From contig LSTF01000024.1 of assembly GCA_001644455.1 (NCBI GenBank), forward strand, positions 1 through 48,169: a stretch of DNA of 48,169 bases, given 5' to 3'. Every line of letters starts with the position of its first letter. Position 1 is the stretch's first letter. The translations under genes and the position numbers were made by a program. Shown here piece by piece: positions 18,103 through 29,525 of the stretch. The notes beneath the pieces were generated by a model. The model saw only the letters and a list, made by a program, of their open reading frames with translations, ran no database searches and had not been told where the DNA came from. This stretch comes from Betaproteobacteria bacterium SCGC AG-212-J23 (GTDB lineage: Bacteria > Pseudomonadota > Gammaproteobacteria > Burkholderiales > SG8-39).

Positions 18103-18888
18103 CTAGGCTTCGCGCCAGCCGAAGCCCTCGTCCTGGGTGGCGAGGCCGATCCAGTCCGCTTCGCAGCCCATCGCCCGCGCGAGCGCCGCGCGGGCCAGTT
18201 CCGGGCGATTGTTCTGCTGCGAGAGGTGCGCCGCGATCACGTGCCGCAGCCGCGAGCGGTCGAGCGCGGCGAGGAGCTGCTCGGCGCCGCCGTTGTCGAG
18301 ATGACCGAACGGGCCGGCGATGCGCTGCTTCAGCCACTTCGGATAGGCGCCCGACCAGAGCATGTCGAGGTCGTGATTGCACTCGAGCACCAGCGCGTCG
18401 CAGCGCGCGAGGCAGGCGGCGACGTGCGCGGTCGGCGTGCCGATGTCGGTCAGCACGCCCAGCCGGCTCGCGCCGTCGGAGACGACGTATTGCACCGGCT
18501 CGCGGGAATCGTGCGGCACGGTGAACGGATGCACCTGGATGTCGCCCACCGCGACCGACTGCCGGCCGTCGACGATCACGATGCGCACGCCGTCGGTCAC
18601 CTTTCCTTCCTGGCGCATCGCGGCCAGCGTGCCGTGGGTGAGATAAACGGCGACGCGGTGCGCCGCGGCGAAGTCGAATACGCCGCTGGCATGATCGCCG
18701 TGCTCGTGCGTCACCAGGATGCCGGTGACCGCGGCCGGCGCGACGCCGAGGCGCTCGAGGCGCCGCTCGGTCTCGGTGAGCTTCAGCCCGCAGTCGATCA
18801 GAACGCGCGTCGCGCCGGCGGAGGCGCGCACTTCTGCGATGAGGCAGTTGCCGCCCGAGCCGCTCGCGAGTGACGCGAAGCGCAGCAA
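18103..18888 (-). CDS. Metallo-beta-lactamase-fold hydrolase, YycJ-like
   Basis: 261 residues. ASLASGSGGNCLIAE opens the YycJ/WalJ branch of the metallo-beta-lactamase fold, and the metal motif is HEHGDH at 61-66. Further ligands are likely in HDSREPVQYVV and in the final AAHLSQQNNRPE. Relatives are thought to be 5'-exonucleases or similar, and the function in proteobacteria is not settled. The start is TTG at 18888, one base after the bamC stop. It is the third gene of the dapA-bamC-MBL order. Confidence 0.92.
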   Translation of the reverse strand: MLRFASLASGSGGNCLIAEVRASAGATRVLIDCGLKLTETERRLERLGVAPAAVTGILVTHEHGDHASGVFDFAAAHRVAVYLTHGTLAAMRQEGKVTDGVRIVIVDGRQSVAVGDIQVHPFTVPHDSREPVQYVVSDGASRLGVLTDIGTPTAHVAACLARCDALVLECNHDLDMLWSGAYPKWLKQRIAGPFGHLDNGGAEQLLAALDRSRLRHVIAAHLSQQNNRPELARAALARAMGCEADWIGLATQDEGFGWREA

Positions 18889-18889
18889 C

Positions 18890-20020
18890 CTACTTCAGCT
18901 GCTCGAGGAGCAGCGCGAGGATGCGACGGGAAGTACTCGAATTCTCCGCGGCGCCGTCCTTGTTGAGGATGCTGAGGTCGGTGCCCTGACCCACGGCCTG
19001 AAGCTGTACGCGATATTGCTCGGGCTTCGCCTTCGGCCCGGAGCCGAACATGCGGTCGATGATGCCGCGGTCCTTGGTCGCCATCTCGCTCTCGGGGTCG
19101 GCGTAGCGCACGAAGTAGAGCCCCTTCTGCCGGTCGCGGTCCTCGACCGTGAAGCCGACGCGATCGAGCGCCAGGCCGACGCGCCGCCAGGCGCGGTCGA
19201 ACGGCTCGGCGAGGGTCAGCGTCTCGTTCCCGTCCGGGACCTTCTTCAACTCGGCCTGCGGCTGCGCCGCGCCGCTCGCCATCATCGCCTTCGCCTTCTC
19301 GTCCTGCACGCCCAGCCGCACCATCAGCCGGCGCAGGAACTCCGCTTCGAGGTCGGGATCGGCCGGCCGCGGCTGCCACGCAGTGCCGCCGGGCGCGTTG
19401 GTCTGCGCATCGCGCAGCGTGGTGTAGACCTCCTGCATGCCGCGGTGGCTGATGTAGACCTCGGTGCCTTTTCCGTCGGCGGCGCGCTCGAGCCGGGTGC
19501 GAAACTTGTCGCGCTCGGAGGTGGAATAGATCTGGTCGAGGAACGAGCCGAGCAGGTAGCGCACGCCGCCCTGCGGGATGTTGGCGCGGTTCTCCGCCCA
19601 GTCTGTCTCCATCACGCCCGCCTCGGGAAGCTCCAGCTTCAGCAGGAAGCCGTTCTCCTGCCAGAAATCCTTGACCACCGGCCAGAGCTTCTCCGGCGGA
19701 TCCTCGACCAGCAGCCAGCGCTGCGTTCCGGCGCGCTCGACGCGCAGCTTGTCGAATTCCGGCAGCACCAAGCCCGTCGCCGGGTTGCGCTGCTCGCGCC
19801 GCTCCGCCTGGTAGCCGGAGAAGGTGGCGGTCGTCTTGCCGCCGGTGTCGGGCACCACGTAGCGATTGTCGCGCGCGGGCGAGGTCAGGTCCGGCGGCAC
19901 CTCGAGCGTCGGCCGCGTGACGGTCGATTTGTAGTCGACCTTGCCGCTCAGCTCTTCTTCGGTGACGCAGCCAGCGAGAAGCAGCGCCGCCGTTGCGGCG
20001 GCGGCAATACCACGGCGCAT
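18890..20020 (-). CDS. bamC: Outer-membrane assembly lipoprotein BamC
   Basis: 376-residue lipoprotein with lipobox LLAGC, lipidated at Cys18. The N-terminal stretch KSTVTRPTLEVPPDLTSP is the conserved unstructured segment that binds BamD. Two helix-grip domains follow (about 95-215 and 260-376), each with the family pattern RVERAGTQRWLLVEDPPEKLWPVVKDFWQENGF and its repeat. Part of the BAM complex that inserts beta-barrel proteins into the outer membrane. Its ATG overlaps the dapA stop by one base, the same pairing as in many beta- and gammaproteobacteria. Confidence 0.95.
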   Translation of the reverse strand: MRRGIAAAATAALLLAGCVTEEELSGKVDYKSTVTRPTLEVPPDLTSPARDNRYVVPDTGGKTTATFSGYQAERREQRNPATGLVLPEFDKLRVERAGTQRWLLVEDPPEKLWPVVKDFWQENGFLLKLELPEAGVMETDWAENRANIPQGGVRYLLGSFLDQIYSTSERDKFRTRLERAADGKGTEVYISHRGMQEVYTTLRDAQTNAPGGTAWQPRPADPDLEAEFLRRLMVRLGVQDEKAKAMMASGAAQPQAELKKVPDGNETLTLAEPFDRAWRRVGLALDRVGFTVEDRDRQKGLYFVRYADPESEMATKDRGIIDRMFGSGPKAKPEQYRVQLQAVGQGTDLSILNKDGAAENSSTSRRILALLLEQLK

Positions 20021-20928
20021 CAACCCCTTCCTTCGACGACTCGCAGGCCGGAGAGCGAGATGCCGGCTTCGTGCAGCGCTTCGCGCAGCGGCTGGTGGCA
20101 GCGCTCCGTGACCGGCACCATCGGCAGGCGCAGGCCGTACTCGATCAGGCCCATCTCCGCCATCGCCCACTTCACCGGGCTCGGGCTGGTCTCGATGAAC
20201 AGGCGCTGGTGCAGCGGCAGCAGCTTCTGGTTCAGCTCGCGCGCCTTCTTCACGTCACCGACCAGGGCCGCGGCGCACATCTGATGCATCAGTTTCGGCG
20301 CCACGTTCGCGGTCACGGAAATCACGCCGTGGCCGCCGCACAGGATGAGCGGCAGCGCGGTCGCGTCCTCGCCGCTGTAGATCGCGAAGTTGCGCGGCGC
20401 GCGACGGATGAGATCGGTGCCGCGCTCGAGATTCGCGGTCGCGTCCTTGATGCCGATGATGCCCGGCACCTGCGCGAGGCGCAGCACCGTGTCGTTCTGC
20501 AGGTCGGCGACCGTGCGCGCCGGCACGTTGTACAGGATCATCGGCAGGTCGACCGCCTCCGCGATCTTACGGAAATGCTGGTACTGGCCTTCCTGCATCG
20601 GCTTGTTGTAGTAGGGAACGACGGACAGCTGCGCGGTCGCGCCGTGCCGCTTCGCCGATTCGGCGAGCTCGATCGCCTCGGCGGTCGAGTTGGCGCCGGT
20701 ACCGGCGATGATGGGAATTCGCCCGCGCGCGTGCTCGACGGCGATGCGGATCAGCTCCTTGTGCTCGTCGAAGTCCACGGTCGGAGATTCGCCGGTGGTG
20801 CCGACCACGACGATGCCGTCGGTGCCCTCGGCGACGTGCCAGTCGATGAGCTTGCGGAAGCGCGGCAGGTCGAGCCCGCCGTCCTTCAGCATGGGCGTGA
20901 CGATCGCAACCAGGCTGCCAGTAATCAT
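20020..20928 (-). CDS. dapA: 4-hydroxy-tetrahydrodipicolinate synthase
   Basis: 302-residue class I aldolase that condenses pyruvate and aspartate semialdehyde in lysine and meso-diaminopimelate synthesis. The Schiff-base lysine is Lys161 in [12 protein letters not shown], the catalytic tyrosine is Tyr133 in ILYNVPART, and GTTGE (43-47) and PYYNKP (105-110) are conserved. Length is normal. Heads the dapA-bamC-metallohydrolase run. The methyltransferase gene upstream ends 10 nt before its start. Confidence 0.97.
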   Translation of the reverse strand: MITGSLVAIVTPMLKDGGLDLPRFRKLIDWHVAEGTDGIVVVGTTGESPTVDFDEHKELIRIAVEHARGRIPIIAGTGANSTAEAIELAESAKRHGATAQLSVVPYYNKPMQEGQYQHFRKIAEAVDLPMILYNVPARTVADLQNDTVLRLAQVPGIIGIKDATANLERGTDLIRRAPRNFAIYSGEDATALPLILCGGHGVISVTANVAPKLMHQMCAAALVGDVKKARELNQKLLPLHQRLFIETSPSPVKWAMAEMGLIEYGLRLPMVPVTERCHQPLREALHEAGISLSGLRVVEGRG

Positions 20929-20938
20929 GGGCGGGATT

Positions 20939-21427
20939 TTAACCCTTAGTCGCGCAAATCCGTTGCGTCATCGCCGGCTTCGGGCGGCCGACCTCGCCTT
21001 CCTCGAAGGCGAGAATCCGCAGGGAAGCGAACGCTTCCCGCAATTCACCCGGCCGGAGCAGGAAATCCGGGTTGGCCGGGCGGCCGAAGCGCTCGTGGCC
21101 GATCATGAACGTCTCGTAGATGAGCACCCCGCCCTCGCCCAGCGAATCCGCGATCGAGGCGAAGAGCGGACGGTGCAGGTAATTGGTGACGACGATCGCG
21201 CCGAAGCGTTGGCCGGCGAACGGCCACGGACTTCCCTTCTCAAGATCGGCTTGCACGAACTTGACGCCCGGGATCTGCTGCGGCTCTCGATCGACGGCGA
21301 CGACTCCGAAGCCGCGCGCCGCGAAGAAGCGCGCATGGCGCCCGGGGCCGCTCGCCACGTCGAGCACCGGGCCGCGCGCAACGGACGGCGCCCAGCGGAC
21401 CACCCAGTCAGACGGCGATTCGGGCAC
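20939..21427 (-). CDS. Small class I SAM-dependent methyltransferase
   Basis: 162 residues, little more than the minimal Rossmann core. SAM motif I is [12 protein letters not shown] at 21-32, followed by [37 protein letters not shown] and [14 protein letters not shown]. The pattern resembles TehB/UbiE-like enzymes; the substrate is unknown. The start is taken as GTG at 21427, overlapping the DUF488 gene by 20 nt; GTG at 21403, just after that gene's stop, would also keep the whole SAM site. Confidence 0.88.
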   Translation of the reverse strand: MPESPSDWVVRWAPSVARGPVLDVASGPGRHARFFAARGFGVVAVDREPQQIPGVKFVQADLEKGSPWPFAGQRFGAIVVTNYLHRPLFASIADSLGEGGVLIYETFMIGHERFGRPANPDFLLRPGELREAFASLRILAFEEGEVGRPKPAMTQRICATKG

Positions 21428-21776
21428 CGTGCTCGGCAAGGATTTCGCGCAGGATCGAGCGGTGGCAGCGCTTCTCGTCTTCGCAGTAGCAGCCGACCGC
21501 GAAATCGGCGGCCAGGGAAAGCTGCGCGAGGGCTGCAAGCAGGTGTTCCTGTCCGCGCATTTCCTGGCGATACCGCGCGGCGAACTTTTCCCAGTCGACG
21601 TGAGCGGTCTTGATCAGCTTCGCGCTCGGCGCGAGCTGGGGCAGCCAGGCGTCGTAGTAGCCGAGCTTCGAATAGTCCTGCTTCTTCACACCCCGCGGCG
21701 GACGCCGCACGGTGCCGAGGCGCGGTCCCTCAGCCTTTGCGCGCGGACTGCCGAGCCGGACGATGCTGATCGTCAT
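21408..21776 (-). CDS. DUF488-family protein
   Basis: 122 residues. The family patterns MTISIVRLGSPRAKAEGPRLGTVRRPPRGV near the start and GCYCEDEKRCHRSILREIL near the end (two of the cysteines and a histidine) are clear. Members are short cytosolic proteins sometimes linked to nucleic-acid metabolism, but no activity is established. The ATG at 21776 lies inside the end of the permease gene (47-nt overlap), and its end overlaps the methyltransferase start, so the trio is tightly coupled. Confidence 0.9.
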   Translation of the reverse strand: MTISIVRLGSPRAKAEGPRLGTVRRPPRGVKKQDYSKLGYYDAWLPQLAPSAKLIKTAHVDWEKFAARYRQEMRGQEHLLAALAQLSLAADFAVGCYCEDEKRCHRSILREILAEHGARIAV

Positions 21777-23420
21777 CGGCTGGAATTCTAGTCGGGTCCT
21801 TCTGCACTTCCTTGATGGTGTCGGCGATCCGCGCGACCACCGCGTCGACGCCGAGATGGCCGAGCCGCTCGCGCGACCGCGCGAGGTCGCCCTCGGCCGC
21901 CCACAGGGCGACGATGATCCGCGCTTGCGGATGCTTGCTGCGCAGGCGCCGGGCAGCGTAGCCGGCGTGGCTTGCCGCCTGCGGCGGCGCCGCCGAGACG
22001 ACGATGACGCGGCTGTCGTCGTTCGCATCGATGTCGGTCACCCGCGCCGGCACCGCGCGCGCGAGGATCAGCGCGGCCACGCGGTCGGCTTCATCGTGTG
22101 CCGGGACGATGCGGCACGGCGTCCCCGCCTGCGTCGCCGCGGTGCCGGGCCCCTCGAGGTCCTCGGCTACGCGGCGCATGGCGTCGAAAATGAAGCGCTC
22201 GCGCGCCGGCTCGAGCGCGCCTTTGCGCCGGTCGGCGCCGACCAGGCCGAGCGCCGGCACGAGGATGTCGTCGAGCGTGGCGATAAGGCCTTGCGCGGCC
22301 GCATGCTTTTCCGCCATCTCGCTTGCTTCGTCCAGGTCGAGGGCGACGAGTCGTTGGTAGAAGCGTTCGTCGGGCTCGAGCACCGGCTCGACGCCGAGCA
22401 GCGTATTGAGGAACCCCAGCTCGGGGACGTAGCGCCCGACCACGGTGACGCAGACGGTCAGCGGCGTGGAGAGCAGCAGGCCGATCGGACCCCACAGCCA
22501 GGTCCAGAACAGCGCGGAAGCGATGACCGCGATCGGCGCCAGCCCGGCGCTGCGCCCATAGAGCCAGGGCTCGATGGCGTTGACCAGCAGCATCTCGAGC
22601 GTGACGAACGTGCCGATGGTCCATGCGGCCATCGACCAGTCGTCGCCGATGGCGAAGGCGAGCAGCGCCGGCATCGCCGCGGCGACCCACACCCCGGCGT
22701 AGGGAATGAAGCGCAGCAGCATGCCGAGCAGGCCCCAGAGCATGGCGTTCGGCACGCCGATGAAATACAACGCGATGCCGAACGGAATGCCGAACATCGC
22801 GTTGACCACGAGCTGCATGTAGAGGTAGCTGCTGACGCGGTACGACGCCTCGCTCATCGCGCGCGTCATGAGCTGGATCCGGCGCGGGCCGATCAGGCCG
22901 ATGATGCGCTCGCGCATGTTCTCGCGGTTGAGCAGCATCAGGATCGTGAACACGATCACTGCGAGCGCGGTGCCCACCGGCTTGGCGAACGGCGTGATGA
23001 AGTCGAGGATCGCCTCCACCGGCGATCCCGGGCTCTCCTTGACCGCCAGCGGCGGCCGCTCCGCGGCCGCTTCCTGCTGCAGGTCCTTGATCGCGTCCGC
23101 CGCCTTCGCCAGATCGCCCTCGCTGGGCTGGCGCACCGCGTGGATCTTCTTGGTGATGTTCTCCCGGTACTCGGGCAGCTTTGCAGCAAGCGACACCGCC
23201 TGCTTGCCGGCGAGCACGCCTACGCCGCCGATCGCCGAAAAGGCCAGGAACACCACCAGCAGGGTTGCCGGAATGCGCCACAGCCAGCGCTCCAGGCGCC
23301 GCACCGCCGGCGCGAGCAGGAAGGCGAACAGGATCGCCAGTGCCAGCGGGATCAGCACCTCCTTGGCGAGGTACAGCGCCGCGGTGACGACGACGAGCGC
23401 CAGGAACGGCGAGCCCTTTT

Positions 23421-23424
<4 letters not shown>
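21730..23424 (-). CDS. AI-2E-family permease with long C-terminal domain
   Basis: 564 residues if started at CTG 23424. The first part (1 to about 340) is an AI-2E/PerM-family membrane protein: N-terminal pair ALYLAKEVLIPLALAILFAFLLAP, a long soluble loop (about 80-140), then LLRFIPYAGVWVAAAMPALLAF and ALFWTWLWGPIGLLLSTPLTVC, both typical. A soluble tail of about 220 residues follows (VEPVLEPDERFYQRLVALD and later SRVIVVSAAPP), resembling a stress or regulatory domain. GTG at 23358 would cut the first membrane helix. No ATG, GTG or TTG lies between the upstream in-frame stop and that point, so CTG (overlapping the glgX stop as CTGA) is preferred. Substrate unknown. Confidence 0.85.
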
Positions 23425-25523
<2,099 letters not shown>

Positions 25524-25562
25524 CCCCGCATGCTAGGAGCGCAGTGTTACGCGCCTAGCGGA

Positions 25563-25823
25563 TTAGCAGGAGCCGAGCGTCCGGTTCCAGGTGCCGTTGT
25601 TGCAGCGGAACTGCTGCCCGTTCTGGCAGGACAGCGAGCCGTCGGAATAGGCTGCGTTGCTCCAGCTGCAGCTCGGCGCCGCGGTGGCGCCGGCGGCCGG
25701 GACAGGCCTTTCGATCACCGTCTGCCTTTCGACAACGGGGCGCTCGACCACCGTCTCCTTGTGACTGCAGGCGACGAGTGTCAGCGCACCGAACAACGGG
25801 ACAGCGAGAGTGGACAACCTCAT
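25563..25823 (-). CDS. Small lipoprotein with Val-Glu-Arg repeats and Cys-rich tail
   Basis: 86 residues. The signal peptide ends in lipobox LVAC with Cys19. The mature part begins with near-repeats of a VERP/VERQ/IERP unit (about 24-41), then a short Ala-rich linker, then a Cys- and Asn-rich module with four cysteines (CSWSNAAYSDGSLSC, and later RCNNGTWNRTLGSC) that probably forms two disulfides in the periplasm. AAAGGAG seven nt before the ATG is a strong ribosome site. Function unknown. Confidence 0.85.
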   Translation of the reverse strand: MRLSTLAVPLFGALTLVACSHKETVVERPVVERQTVIERPVPAAGATAAPSCSWSNAAYSDGSLSCQNGQQFRCNNGTWNRTLGSC

Positions 25824-25924
25824 ACGGGAACTCCTTTCTGTCTGGGGGAAAGCCCCTCTCCAGAAACAGCAACCCGCGTTCCCGTGTGGCGGCCGGCGGC
25901 TGTCGCCGCCCGGCTACAACGGCT

Positions 25925-26050
25925 TCAGCCGCAGAGGATGAGGTTGGCGAACTCGATCAGCATGCCCGGCTTGAGATAGGCCGAGAACGCCGCCGCCGTG
26001 ACGAACGCGCCGACGGCGACCAGCGCCGCCTTAAGCCACAGCCGCTGCAT
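25925..26050 (-). CDS. 41-residue single-span membrane protein
   Basis: Short gene overlapping the end of the MFS gene by 20 nt. It reads MQRLWLKAALVAVGAFVTAA at the start, a single hydrophobic helix, followed by SAYLKPGMLIEFANLILCG. I recall similar tiny proteins with an aromatic/proline YLxP element and a final FANxxxxC motif near membrane-protein genes in betaproteobacteria. It may be a transporter-associated micropeptide. The coding call rests on coupled overlap, sensible codon use and this resemblance. Confidence 0.65.
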   Translation of the reverse strand: MQRLWLKAALVAVGAFVTAAAFSAYLKPGMLIEFANLILCG

Positions 26051-27248
26051 GCTTGCGCTCGGCAAGCGGCGTCTCGTTCACCGGCAGGTTGACGAGCGCC
26101 GCGAAGATGCCCAGGCCGATCGAGGCCATGAAGGCGCCCGAATACGAGCCGGTCGTGTCGTAGAGGTAGCCGGCAAGCCAGACGCCGACGAAGCTGCCGA
26201 TCTGGTGGCCGAAGAAGACGAGCGACGCGAGCATGGCCGCGTAGCGCATGCCGAAAATCTGGCCGACCAGCCCGTTGGTGAGCGGCACCGTGCCCAGCCA
26301 GAGCAGGCCGATCCCGCAGGCAAAGACATACAGCGTGAGCGGCGTGAGCGGCAGGAACACCAGCGTCGAGATAAGCACCGCGCGGATGGCATAGATCGTC
26401 GACAGCAGGTACTTCTTGCTGAAGCGCCCGCCGAGCCAGCCCGCACCGAAGGTGCCGATGACATTGAACAGCCCGATCAACGCCAGCGCGGTCATGCCAT
26501 GCGAGGGGCTCAGGCCGGCGTCGGTGACGAACGCGGGCAGGTGCACGGTGAGCATGGCGATGTGGAAGCCGCAGACGAAGTAGCCCCAGAAGAGGAGATG
26601 GAAGCCCTTCTCCCCCATCGCTTCGCGCAGCGACTCGCCGATCGACTGCGGCTTCACGGCGCCGGCGGCGGCCGCCGGATTTCCGGCGAGCGCCAGGGTA
26701 AGCGGCAGGATGAGCGCGGCGATTCCGGCGAGCACGAGCAGCGCGTGGTGCCAGTCCAGGCTGGCGATCAGGAACTGCGTGAGCGGCAGCAGGAGGAACT
26801 GGCCGAACGAGCCCGCCGCGGTGGCGACCCCCATGTAGAGGCTGCGCTTCTCCGGCACGACCGTGCGGCCGATGACGGCGAGGATGATGCCGAACGACGT
26901 GCCGCCAAGCGCGCCGCCCAGCAGGAACGCGGCATTGAGGTGCATGAGCAGCGGCGTCGAAATGTAGGCGAGCCCGACGAGACCGAGGATGTAGCAGATC
27001 GCGCCGGCGGCGATCACCCGCCCCGGCCCATAGCGGTCGGCGAGCCCGCCCGCGACCGCGCCGATTGCGCCCCACATCAGGTTCTGCAAGGCGATCGAGA
27101 ACGAGAACACCTCGCGGCCCCAGCCGTACTCGAGCGCCATCGGCTGCAGGAACAGGCCGAAGCCGGCGCGGATGCCGAACGAGATGGTCATGATGATGCA
27201 GCCGCAGGCCAGGATCATGGCCGGGGTACGCCACGAGCGGATTTCCAT
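26031..27248 (-). CDS. MFS transporter, oxalate/formate-antiporter-like
   Basis: 405 residues with twelve hydrophobic segments. The first half has SFGIRAGFGLFLQPMALEYGWGREVFSFSIALQ and the loop motif GGLADRYGPGRVIAAG, as in the monocarboxylate and oxalate:formate branch. The second half contains PAFVTDAGLSPSHGMTALALIGLFNVIGTFGAGWLGGRFSKKYLL, again typical. Probably carries a monocarboxylate or related anion. It ends inside the 41-residue gene downstream, and starts 46 nt from the end of oxyR on the same strand. Confidence 0.9.
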   Translation of the reverse strand: MEIRSWRTPAMILACGCIIMTISFGIRAGFGLFLQPMALEYGWGREVFSFSIALQNLMWGAIGAVAGGLADRYGPGRVIAAGAICYILGLVGLAYISTPLLMHLNAAFLLGGALGGTSFGIILAVIGRTVVPEKRSLYMGVATAAGSFGQFLLLPLTQFLIASLDWHHALLVLAGIAALILPLTLALAGNPAAAAGAVKPQSIGESLREAMGEKGFHLLFWGYFVCGFHIAMLTVHLPAFVTDAGLSPSHGMTALALIGLFNVIGTFGAGWLGGRFSKKYLLSTIYAIRAVLISTLVFLPLTPLTLYVFACGIGLLWLGTVPLTNGLVGQIFGMRYAAMLASLVFFGHQIGSFVGVWLAGYLYDTTGSYSGAFMASIGLGIFAALVNLPVNETPLAERKHAAAVA

Positions 27249-27294
27249 GCACCTAGTTTAGCCGAGCTCCCTGCATGCGCGGCCGTAATGCTGG

Positions 27295-28212
27295 CTATGC
27301 GTCGAGCTTGGTCACGCTCGGCAGGTTGCAGGCGAGGATGCCCTTGCGCAGCGCCTCGATCGCCTCGGGGCGCGGAAAGCTGCGCCGCCACGCGAGGCCG
27401 ACGCGGCGCGTCGGTACCGGCCGCGCGAAGGGGAGTACGCGGATCAGATCCGTTCCGCCGGCGCCGACCGACGTGGAGGGAAGCACGGTCACGCCGACGC
27501 CGCTCGCCACCATCTGGCGGATGGTCTCGAGCGAGCCGCCCTCCACCGTCTTCGCCAGCGAGCTGCGATCGCGGCTGCGCACCACGTGGCAAATGTCGAG
27601 CACCTGGTCGCGAAAGCAGTGGCCCTCGCCCAGCAGCAGCAGGCTCTCCCGGGTCAGCTCGTCGGAGCTGATTCGCTTGCGGTCCTCCCAGGGATGCCCT
27701 TTCGGGATCGCGACCAGGAACGGTTCGTCGTAGACGGAGCGCGTGGCGATTCCCGGCTCCTCGAAAGGCAGCGCGATCAGGATCGCGTCGGCCTCGCCGC
27801 TCTTGAGGAATTCGGCGAGGTTGTGCGTGAAGTTCTCCTGGATGAGGAGCGGCATCTGCGGCGCGACGCGACGCATGATCGGCACGAGCTTGGGCAGCAG
27901 GTACGGCCCGATGGTGTAGATCGCGCCGAGACGCAACGGCCCGACCAGCGGATCGCGTCCCGCCGCGGCGATTTCCCGCACGCGCGCGGCTTCCTCCAGC
28001 ACGCGCTGCGCCTGCTCGACGATCTTCTGTCCCGGCGGCGTCACGCTCACCTCGCCCGGCCCGCGCTCGAAGAGCGTCACGCCAAGCTCCTCCTCGAGCT
28101 TCTTCACCGCCACCGAGAGCGTGGGCTGCGAGACGAAGCAGGCTTCCGCCGCCCGGCCGAAGTGCCGCTCGCGCGCCACCGCGACGATGTAGCGCAGCTC
28201 GGTAAGCGTCAC
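27295..28212 (-). CDS. oxyR: Hydrogen-peroxide sensor, OxyR-type LysR regulator
   Basis: 305 residues: an N-terminal winged helix-turn-helix (TLTELRYIVAVARERHFGRAAEACFVSQPTLSVAVKKLEEELG) and a sensing domain. The two redox cysteines are present at Cys199 and Cys208 (GHCFRDQVLDIC), at the E. coli spacing and number. It should switch from reduced to disulfide form under peroxide and activate antioxidant genes. The start is GTG at 28212, overlapping the stop of the APC permease as GTGA. It sits at the end of a run with a permease and an exported methyltransferase rather than beside a catalase or ahpC gene. Confidence 0.93.
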   Translation of the reverse strand: MTLTELRYIVAVARERHFGRAAEACFVSQPTLSVAVKKLEEELGVTLFERGPGEVSVTPPGQKIVEQAQRVLEEAARVREIAAAGRDPLVGPLRLGAIYTIGPYLLPKLVPIMRRVAPQMPLLIQENFTHNLAEFLKSGEADAILIALPFEEPGIATRSVYDEPFLVAIPKGHPWEDRKRISSDELTRESLLLLGEGHCFRDQVLDICHVVRSRDRSSLAKTVEGGSLETIRQMVASGVGVTVLPSTSVGAGGTDLIRVLPFARPVPTRRVGLAWRRSFPRPEAIEALRKGILACNLPSVTKLDA

Positions 28213-29525
28213 CGCTTGCGCGCGGCGAAGTAAAGCGGGATTCCCGCCGCCATGACCAGCAGGCCCGCGAGCACCGCGCTGCCGAACTTCGGACCGTACT
28301 GCGGGTTCATGATGTAGGTCACGCTCTTGTAGAGCATGAACGCGCACATCGCGCAAAAAGCCGCCGTCACCAGCGGATAGAACGGCACCCGGAACGGCGC
28401 CGCCGCCCCCTCGCGCCGGCGCAGCACCACCAGCACCAGTCCTGTGAGCAGGAAGAAGGTCCAGAACACCGGCGCCGTATACGCGACCATCGACTCGAAA
28501 CCGTCCGGCGTGAGCGAGCCGGCGCCGACCAGAACCAGCGCGAGCACCCCTTGCAACAGCAGCGCGTTGGCCGGCGTGCTGCCCGCCTCGCGCCAGTTTC
28601 CGAGGGCGGCGAAAAGCGGGAAGTCCCGTCCCAGCGCGTAGTTGGTGCGCGCGCCGGTGAAAATCGCCGCGTTGATGGTGGTGAGCGCCGAGACGCAGAC
28701 GATCAGCGCCAGCGCCACCGCGCCTTTGTCTCCCGCGACGGCGCGCATCAGATCCGCCGCCACCGCCTTCGAATCGCGCACACCCTGCAGCCCGAGCGCC
28801 GCAACGTAGCCGATATTGACAAGGATATAGAGCGCGGTCACGGCGACCACGCCCATCACGAGGATGCGCATCATGTTGCGCGCCGGGTCGCGCACTTCGC
28901 CGCCGAGATAGGCGGCTTCGTTCCAGCCGCCATAAGTAAACAGAACGAACAGGAGCGCGAGATCGAGCGCGCCACCGCCATCGCCCTTCGCCGGCGCGGA
29001 TTGCCCGCCGGAGAAGATGCCCGCCACCGCGAGGCCGAGCAGGCTCGCGATGAGGATCGTCTCCAGGACCTTCTGCAACGTCTTCGTCTGCAGCGTGCCG
29101 GCGAAATTCAGCGCCGTGAGCGCGATCACGCTCAAGCCGGCGTAGATGGCCGAGCTGCGCTCGCCGAGACTCGCGATCTGCGAGGCGTAGTCGCCGAAGA
29201 CGAACGCGACCGCGGCGATCGCGCCGGTCTGGATCACCGTCATGCGCGACCAGGCGAAGACGAACGCCGCCCCGTCGCCGAAGCCCCGCCGGAGAAAGGT
29301 GTATTCGCCGCCGGTGCCGGGATGGCGGGCGGCGAGCTCAGCATAAACGAGCGCGCCGCAAAGCGAGATCAGGCCGCCGAACAGCCAGACGAGGATGAAT
29401 TGAACCGGCGTCGCGGTGTTGCCGGCGACGATCGAAGGCGCCTTGAAGATGCCGACGCCGATCACCATCCCGACCATGAGGAAGGTGCCGTCGGCGACCG
29501 AGAGCAGCGGCTTCGGCGCGCTCAT
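28209..29525 (-). CDS. APC-family amino-acid permease
   Basis: 438 residues with about twelve membrane segments. LSVADGTFLMVGMVIGVGIFKAPSIVAG is the APC first-helix motif, with the unwound GxGIF substrate site. Later GGEYTFLRRGFG and FVLFTYGGWNEAAYLGGEVRDPARNMMR match amino-acid permeases of the LAT/YfnA-like group. Imports or exchanges an amino acid or amine; substrate unknown. It overlaps its upstream and downstream neighbours by 4 nt each (ATGA, GTGA). Confidence 0.92.
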   Translation of the reverse strand: MSAPKPLLSVADGTFLMVGMVIGVGIFKAPSIVAGNTATPVQFILVWLFGGLISLCGALVYAELAARHPGTGGEYTFLRRGFGDGAAFVFAWSRMTVIQTGAIAAVAFVFGDYASQIASLGERSSAIYAGLSVIALTALNFAGTLQTKTLQKVLETILIASLLGLAVAGIFSGGQSAPAKGDGGGALDLALLFVLFTYGGWNEAAYLGGEVRDPARNMMRILVMGVVAVTALYILVNIGYVAALGLQGVRDSKAVAADLMRAVAGDKGAVALALIVCVSALTTINAAIFTGARTNYALGRDFPLFAALGNWREAGSTPANALLLQGVLALVLVGAGSLTPDGFESMVAYTAPVFWTFFLLTGLVLVVLRRREGAAAPFRVPFYPLVTAAFCAMCAFMLYKSVTYIMNPQYGPKFGSAVLAGLLVMAAGIPLYFAARKR

